NCBI RefSeq assembly: GCF_006517235.1
Contig: NZ_CP041188.1
Span: 1,364,001-1,428,000, forward strand
DNA: 64,000 bases
Origin: Pseudarthrobacter sp. NIBRBAC000502772
GTDB taxonomy: Bacteria > Actinomycetota > Actinomycetes > Actinomycetales > Micrococcaceae
Reading direction: 5' to 3'
Shown piece after piece: positions 59,560 through 64,000 of the stretch (its first letter is position 1; every line of letters begins with the position of its first letter). Made by a program: the position numbers and the translations under genes. The notes beneath the pieces were generated by a model. It ran no database searches. It was not told the DNA's origin and worked only from the letters and a program-made list of their open reading frames with translations.

Positions 59560-60573
59560 ATGACGTTGCATAGCCCCAAGACCCGACGCCCGACGATCTA
59601 TGACGTGGCGAAGCAGGCGGGCGTCTCGCCGTCGTTGGTTTCACTCGTACTGCAGAATCCGGCACGGGTGAGCGACAAGCGCCGGGAAGCTGTCCAAGCG
59701 GCAATTTTGGACCTCGGGTACCGCCCCAGCCGTGCCGCCACCACGCTCGCCAGCAGCCGGACGAAGAGCATCGGGCTGGTGATCGACGACTACCGGAACC
59801 TGTGGTTCGTCGATCTGCTGCGGGGGATGGAATCTGCGCTGACCGAACATGGCTACCAGGTGATGCTGGCTGATTCCCGCCCCGGGGAGAACCGCATCCA
59901 GGAAGCTGCCGACGGTTTGCTTGCCATGCACGTTGACGGACTGGTGATAGCGGCAGAGCCAAGCGCGTCAATGCTGGCCGGGGCGGGGGTTCCGACGGTA
60001 GTGGCGGGGTGGCGCGCTGGCGTGCCGGCCGGCGCGGACCTGATCACCAACGACGACGACGGCGGCGGCGGTATGGCGGCCAGCCACCTTCTGGGGCTCG
60101 GCCACACGCGGATAGGCCACCTTTCCGGCTCCGGCGGTGCCGCAGCACACCGGCGCGCCGGCTTCCAAGCCCGGCTCCAGGAGTCCGGCGTCGAACCCCG
60201 GATTGCGGGGGAGCAGGGCGGCACGTCCGAGGAAGATGGCTACGCCTCGACGTGCTGGCTGCTGGACCACTTTCCGGACACCACCGCCATCTTCGCCGCC
60301 AACGACACCATGGCGTTGGGTGCCTTGGGCGCCATCAAGGCGCGCGGGCTTGCGGTCCCGGCGGACATCTCGGTGATCGGCTACGACAATTCAACCCTGG
60401 CCAAGTCGCGGTATCTGGAGCTGACCTCGGTGGACAACCGAAGTGACGTGGTGGGCGTGGATGTGGCAAAGGCGCTGCTGGCGCGCATTCACGACTCCTC
60501 GGTTGGCCCGCAACGCAGGCTGATCGAGCCCGCCCTGGTTGTCCGCGGAACCACGGCGCGACCGGCACTTTAG
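59560..60573 (+). CDS. LacI-family transcriptional regulator
   Basis: A 337-residue regulator. The helix-turn-helix (TIYDVAKQAGVSPSLVSLVL) and hinge (RAATTLAS) lead to a periplasmic-binding-type ligand domain (SIGLVIDDYRNLWFVDLL onward, with TAIFAANDTMALG and GYDNSTLAK). The ATG at 59560 follows GAAAGG. It lies between the divergent dehydrogenase operon and the ABC sugar transporter, so the ligand is probably the sugar or polyol handled by those genes. Whether it also acts on the iol genes is unknown. Confidence 0.92.
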   Translation: MTLHSPKTRRPTIYDVAKQAGVSPSLVSLVLQNPARVSDKRREAVQAAILDLGYRPSRAATTLASSRTKSIGLVIDDYRNLWFVDLLRGMESALTEHGYQVMLADSRPGENRIQEAADGLLAMHVDGLVIAAEPSASMLAGAGVPTVVAGWRAGVPAGADLITNDDDGGGGMAASHLLGLGHTRIGHLSGSGGAAAHRRAGFQARLQESGVEPRIAGEQGGTSEEDGYASTCWLLDHFPDTTAIFAANDTMALGALGAIKARGLAVPADISVIGYDNSTLAKSRYLELTSVDNRSDVVGVDVAKALLARIHDSSVGPQRRLIEPALVVRGTTARPAL

Positions 60574-60610
60574 GCGGCCACAGCAAGCTCCCCACGTCAA
60601 AACATCCTAA

Positions 60611-60654
60611 TGTCAGGACAAACTATTGACATTCGTGAGTTGAATCACCATGAT
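60611..60654 (+). promoter_or_regulatory. Promoter with IolR-like operator (ABC sugar transporter)
   Basis: TGTCAGGACA (60611-60620, within the shared 14-mer) is followed after 5 bp by TTGACA (60626-60631), 17 bp and CATGAT (60649-60654): a consensus -35 box and a good -10 box. The same 5-bp distance is seen at iolC. Confidence 0.65.
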
Positions 60655-60720
60655 CGAGGTAGACAGTGCTCCGGCGGTTGCAGAGTGGCAGCCCGGAACC
60701 TGAGATCAAAGGAGATTAAC

Positions 60721-61713
60721 GTGGCTAATTTTTCTTGGCGCAAGGCGGCTCTCGTTGCGGCAGTTGTGCCGATGATGGCGCTGAGCGCCTGCTCAAGCAC
60801 CGGCGGCAAGCCCGCCGATACCGGCAATGCCGGCGGCGGACAGGTCGCCACAACGGATCGGATCAAGATTGCCTTGATCGCCCATGCCCCCGCCGGTGAC
60901 ACATTCTGGGACACCGTCCGCAAAGGCGCCGAGGAGGCTGCGGCGAAGGACAACGTCGAGCTGCTGTACACCTCCGATCCCGAAGCCGGCAGGCAGGCCC
61001 AGCTGATCGAGCAGGCCGTGGATCAGAAGGTGGACGGCATCGCCGTGACCCTGGCCACGCCTGAGGCTTTGAAGGGTGCGCTGAAGAAGGCCGCTGATGC
61101 GGGCATTCCGATTGTCAGCTTCAACGCCGGCGAATCGGCCTCCGCGCAGCTCGGAGCGTTCACCCACTTCGGTTCCAACGAGCAGCTCGCTGGCCAGGCC
61201 GTAGGCACAAGGCTCGCAGAGGGTGGATACAAGCACCCGGTCTGTGTGATCCAGGCGCAGGGACACGTGGGCCTCGAAGCCCGCTGTGCCGGTGTGAAGG
61301 CCAAGGTGCCCGGGACGGAAATTTTGTACGTCAACGGCGCCGACATGACGTCCGTTGAATCAACGGCAACCGCCAAGCTGCAGGCCTCAAAAGACGCTGA
61401 CGTGATCATCGGCCTCGGTGCCCCGATCACGCTGACCCTCCTGAAGTCCGTTTCCACCGCCGGCAGCGCCGCCAAGGTTGCCAGCTTCGACCTGAACAAG
61501 GAACTGGCCCAAAAGGTCTCCGACGGCAGCGTGCTGTTCACCGTTGACCAGCAGCCGTGGCTGCAGGGCTACAGCGCCGTGGATGCGCTGTGGCAGAACA
61601 AGCGCGGCGGATTCAAGATCGGCGGCGGCCAGTCGGTCCTGACCGGCCCGGCAATCATCGACAAGTCCAACGCGGCCGAAGTCCTGAAGTTCGCCGAACA
61701 GGGTATCCGCTAA
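60721..61713 (+). CDS. Sugar ABC transporter substrate-binding lipoprotein
   Basis: A 330-residue lipoprotein of the ribose/inositol-binding type (CUT2 family). The lipobox is LSAC with C24 modified. ALIAHAPAGDTFWDTVRKGA opens the first lobe; VDGIAVTLATPEAL and GIPIVSFNAGES are ligand-loop regions. The GTG at 60721 follows AAAGGAG. Ligand unknown: by its shared operator with iolC it may bring in an inositol isomer or related polyol. Confidence 0.9.
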   Translation: MANFSWRKAALVAAVVPMMALSACSSTGGKPADTGNAGGGQVATTDRIKIALIAHAPAGDTFWDTVRKGAEEAAAKDNVELLYTSDPEAGRQAQLIEQAVDQKVDGIAVTLATPEALKGALKKAADAGIPIVSFNAGESASAQLGAFTHFGSNEQLAGQAVGTRLAEGGYKHPVCVIQAQGHVGLEARCAGVKAKVPGTEILYVNGADMTSVESTATAKLQASKDADVIIGLGAPITLTLLKSVSTAGSAAKVASFDLNKELAQKVSDGSVLFTVDQQPWLQGYSAVDALWQNKRGGFKIGGGQSVLTGPAIIDKSNAAEVLKFAEQGIR

Positions 61714-61766
61714 ACAGCCCGCTGGCCGGGCCGGCCAACGCCGGCCCGGCAGCAAGGAGAATCATC

Positions 61767-62816
61767 ATGACCATGACCCAGCCCAAGCTCAAATTACCGG
61801 CGATTGATGAACGCGTCGCCAAGCGCAGCCCGTTGCAGAAGCTCCTCAGCCGGCCCGAGGTCGGTGCCCTCGTGGGCGCAATCGTCCTTTTCGTCTTCTT
61901 CGCGTTTGTTTCCCCGACGTTTACCCAGCCCAACGCCCTGGCCACCATCCTGTACGGCAGCTCCACGATCGGGATCATGGCAGTGGGGGTGTCCCTGCTG
62001 ATGATCGGCGGGGAGTTCGACCTTTCCACCGGCGTCGCCGTGATCTCGTCGGCGCTGACAGCGTCGATGTTCAGCTGGTACTTCAGCACAAATGTCTGGG
62101 TCGGCGTTGTCCTGGCGCTGCTGGTCTCCTTGGCCATCGGCTTCATCAACGGCTGGATCCTGATGAAGACCAAGCTGCCCAGCTTCATCGTCACCCTGGC
62201 CACCTTCCTGATGCTGACCGGCCTGAACCTTGGCCTGACCCGCTTGATCGGCGGCTCCGTGTCATCGCCGTCCATTTCTGTCATGGACGGCTTCGACTCC
62301 GCCCGCGCAGTGTTTGCCTCCTCCGTCACCATCGGCGGCATCGACGTCAAAATCACGGTCTTCATCTGGATCGCCCTCGTCGCCGTGGCCACCTGGGTGC
62401 TCATGCGGACCCGTGTGGGCAACTGGATCTTCGCCGTCGGCGGGGACGAGAACGCTGCCCGCGCCGTAGGCGTCCCGGTCAAGGGCACCAAAATCGGACT
62501 CTTTATGGGAGTGGGTTTCTGCGGCTGGATCCTGGGCATGCACAACCTCTTCGCCTTCGATACCGTGCAGTCCGGTGAAGGCGTGGGCAATGAGTTCCTC
62601 TACATCATCGCCGCGGTCATCGGCGGCTGCCTCCTCACCGGCGGCTACGGCTCGGCCATCGGCGGCGCGATCGGCGCGTTCATCTTCGGCATGGCCAACA
62701 AGGGCATCGTCTACGCGCAGTGGAACCCGGACTGGTTCAAGTTCTTCCTGGGCCTGATGCTGCTGCTGGCCACGATCGTCAACCTCATCGTCAAACGCCG
62801 CGCGGAACTCAAGTAA
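61767..62816 (+). CDS. Sugar ABC transporter permease (CUT2)
   Basis: A 349-residue permease with about 8-10 membrane segments. [18 protein letters not shown] and [14 protein letters not shown] are the signatures of RbsC/FrcC-type permeases. AAGGAG precedes the ATG at 61767. It probably forms a homodimer with the single-domain ATPase encoded next. Confidence 0.92.
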   Translation: MTMTQPKLKLPAIDERVAKRSPLQKLLSRPEVGALVGAIVLFVFFAFVSPTFTQPNALATILYGSSTIGIMAVGVSLLMIGGEFDLSTGVAVISSALTASMFSWYFSTNVWVGVVLALLVSLAIGFINGWILMKTKLPSFIVTLATFLMLTGLNLGLTRLIGGSVSSPSISVMDGFDSARAVFASSVTIGGIDVKITVFIWIALVAVATWVLMRTRVGNWIFAVGGDENAARAVGVPVKGTKIGLFMGVGFCGWILGMHNLFAFDTVQSGEGVGNEFLYIIAAVIGGCLLTGGYGSAIGGAIGAFIFGMANKGIVYAQWNPDWFKFFLGLMLLLATIVNLIVKRRAELK

Positions 62817-62828
62817 GGGGCCGGAGAA

Positions 62829-63755
62829 ATGAATGCCAACGAAATCGACCAGCAAACGCTGCTCCAGAACGAAAAAGATCCCCTCACCCACACGCCCGTG
62901 CACCTGCTCTCCCTCGAGGGAGTAGGCAAGCATTACGGCAACATCATCGCCTTGTCCGACGTGACGATGGCCGTGGACAACGGCCGCGTCACCTGCGTGC
63001 TGGGCGACAACGGTGCCGGTAAGTCCACGCTGATCAAGATCATCGCCGGCCTGCACCAGCACGACGCCGGAGTCCTGAACATCATGGGCGAGGAACGGAA
63101 GTTCACCTCGCCCCGTGACGCGCTCGACGCCGGCATCGCCACGGTCTACCAGGACCTCGCGGTTGTCCCGCTGATGCCGATCTGGCGGAACTTCTTCCTC
63201 GGTTCCGAGCTGACCAGCGGCTTTGGCCCGTTCAAGAGCCTGGACGTCGAGAAGATGAAAGCCATCACGCTCAAGGAACTCGCCGAGATGGGCATCGACC
63301 TGCGCGATGTGGAGCAGCCCATCGGACAGCTCTCCGGCGGTGAACGCCAGTGTGTGGCGATCGCCCGGGCCGTGTACTTCGGCGCCAAGGTCCTGATCCT
63401 GGACGAGCCGACGGCGGCCCTCGGCGTCAAGCAGTCCGGCGTGGTGCTGCGCTACATCCTGCAGGCCCGCGACCGCGGCCTCGGGGTCATCTTCATCACC
63501 CACAACCCGCACCACGCCTTCCCCGTCGGGGACCGGTTCCTGCTGCTCAAGCGCGGCAAGTCGATCGGTTACTACGACAAGAAGGACATCTCCCTCGACG
63601 AGCTCACCGCCCAGATGGCCGGCGGCGCCGAACTCGCCGAACTGGCGCACGAGCTCGAACAGCTCGGCGGCCACAGCGAAGCCCTGAAGGAAGTCAAAGC
63701 CGAAGTGGCCGACGTCGCTGACGCCGTCCAGGCAGGCGCCCCAAGACACGCCTAG
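62829..63755 (+). CDS. Sugar ABC transporter ATPase (single ABC domain)
   Basis: A 308-residue ATPase with one ABC domain: Walker [10 protein letters not shown] (59-67), LSGGERQ signature and ILDEPTAAL. RbsA-type proteins have two fused domains (about 500 residues); this size is like FrcA, and the gene order binding protein-permease-ATPase is that of frcBCA. The C-terminal 50 residues are Glu/Ala-rich and helical, beyond the FrcA length. It follows the permease by 12 nt. Confidence 0.92.
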   Translation: MNANEIDQQTLLQNEKDPLTHTPVHLLSLEGVGKHYGNIIALSDVTMAVDNGRVTCVLGDNGAGKSTLIKIIAGLHQHDAGVLNIMGEERKFTSPRDALDAGIATVYQDLAVVPLMPIWRNFFLGSELTSGFGPFKSLDVEKMKAITLKELAEMGIDLRDVEQPIGQLSGGERQCVAIARAVYFGAKVLILDEPTAALGVKQSGVVLRYILQARDRGLGVIFITHNPHHAFPVGDRFLLLKRGKSIGYYDKKDISLDELTAQMAGGAELAELAHELEQLGGHSEALKEVKAEVADVADAVQAGAPRHA

Positions 63756-63770
63756 CCGCGCCGGCCCGAA

Positions 63771-63801
63771 GGGGCCCTCCGGCGGACTGCCGGCGGGCCC
63801 C
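63771..63801. terminator. GC-rich hairpin after the ABC transporter operon
   Basis: A 13-bp stem with one mismatch (GGGGCCC-CCGGC) and a 5-nt loop, 15 nt after the ATPase stop. No T-run. May terminate or attenuate before the next dehydrogenase gene. Confidence 0.5.
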
Positions 63802-63865
63802 AGCCTTGCCATGGGGCAGCCATCAAAACGACGTGCAGAATCACGATGGACAGGACAGGACCAAC

Positions 63866-64000
63866 ATGCCGATCCGGGTAGGCGTCATCGGCGCCGGAAT
63901 CATGGGCGCCGACCACATCAGGAACCTCTCCACCACTATCGGCGGCGCGGAAGTCACCTTTGTGGCAGACCTCGACGCCGGCCGTGCCGCGGCCGCTGCA
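63866..64000 (+). CDS. Gfo/Idh/MocA dehydrogenase, IolG-like (partial, cut by window end)
   Basis: The first 45 codons of a dehydrogenase, running off the right edge. VGVIGAGIMGADHIRNLST is nearly the same as the start of iolG at 52547 (VIGAGRMGADHIKRLST), so this is probably an iolG paralogue. It is the fourth gene after the ABC transporter promoter. GGACAGGACA (63848-63857) just upstream resembles the IolR-like half-site and is also near the ribosome site. Confidence 0.85.
   Translation, partial: MPIRVGVIGAGIMGADHIRNLSTTIGGAEVTFVADLDAGRAAAAA

Overview
The window is about 66% G+C and is gene-dense, with very short intergenic gaps, frequent GTG and TTG starts and many TAnnnT-type leaderless promoters. 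Gene content (IdeR/DtxR, DUF3027, ercc3/XPB helicase with its Rv0862c-like partner, Cgl0159-family protein, actinobacterial iol genes, WXG100 proteins, c-di-AMP riboswitches on wall hydrolases) points to a high-GC actinobacterium, most likely Micrococcaceae (Arthrobacter/Pseudarthrobacter). The genus is an inference. No rRNA, CRISPR array, insertion sequence or prophage was seen, and there is one tRNA. It looks like chromosomal core plus a catabolic island.

Layout. 1-7.2 kb (minus strand): a WXG100 protein, a two-component system (kinase and OmpR-type regulator), the XPB-type DNA repair helicase with its helicase-associated partner, and a small membrane protein. 7.4-12 kb: cold-shock-domain protein, DUF3027 protein, MFS exporter, SerC (minus) and an IdeR/DtxR-type metal regulator. 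12-15.2 kb: a cell-wall hydrolase cluster of an M23 peptidase and two NlpC/P60 proteins. The first two each have their own c-di-AMP riboswitch and a promoter with a GTnAC direct repeat. 15.3-19.4 kb: HNH endonuclease, then the molybdenum cofactor genes mobA, DUF6457 and moeA, then fdhD. 19.5-22.6 kb: a GH38 alpha-mannosidase. 22.8-28.6 kb: a regulator-like/membrane protein pair, an ABC-F protein with a structured leader coupled to an ABC exporter, and a Nudix hydrolase. 28.6-34.3 kb: DUF6314 gene abutting tRNA-Arg(CCT), DUF998 membrane protein, a lipoprotein / WXG-like hydrolase / EspG-like module, and a divergent leaderless pair. 34.4-41.5 kb: PcrA/UvrD helicase, a glycosyltransferase, a secreted DUF6636-like protein and sucCD. 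41.6-45.4 kb: MarR/MFS/aldo-keto reductase and ArsR/AHSA1 modules.

45.5-64 kb is a carbohydrate island. A tautomerase is followed by a compact myo-inositol catabolic operon (iolC, Cgl0159-type aldolase, iolD, iolA/mmsA, iolE-like, iolG, iolH-like, iolT-like transporter). Next come an opposing set of two Gfo/Idh dehydrogenases and a sugar-phosphate isomerase, a LacI regulator with a palindromic operator, a CUT2-type ABC sugar transporter (binding protein, permease, single-domain ATPase), and the start of an iolG-like dehydrogenase at the right edge. A shared motif (ATGTCAGKACAAAC) lies before the tautomerase, iolC and the ABC transporter, which suggests one regulon controlled by an IolR-like repressor not in the window. 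iolB is absent from the operon.

A second theme is non-coding: nearly every roomy convergent gene junction carries a long palindrome (19-26 bp arms). Two of these are copies of the same element with compensatory changes in both arms.
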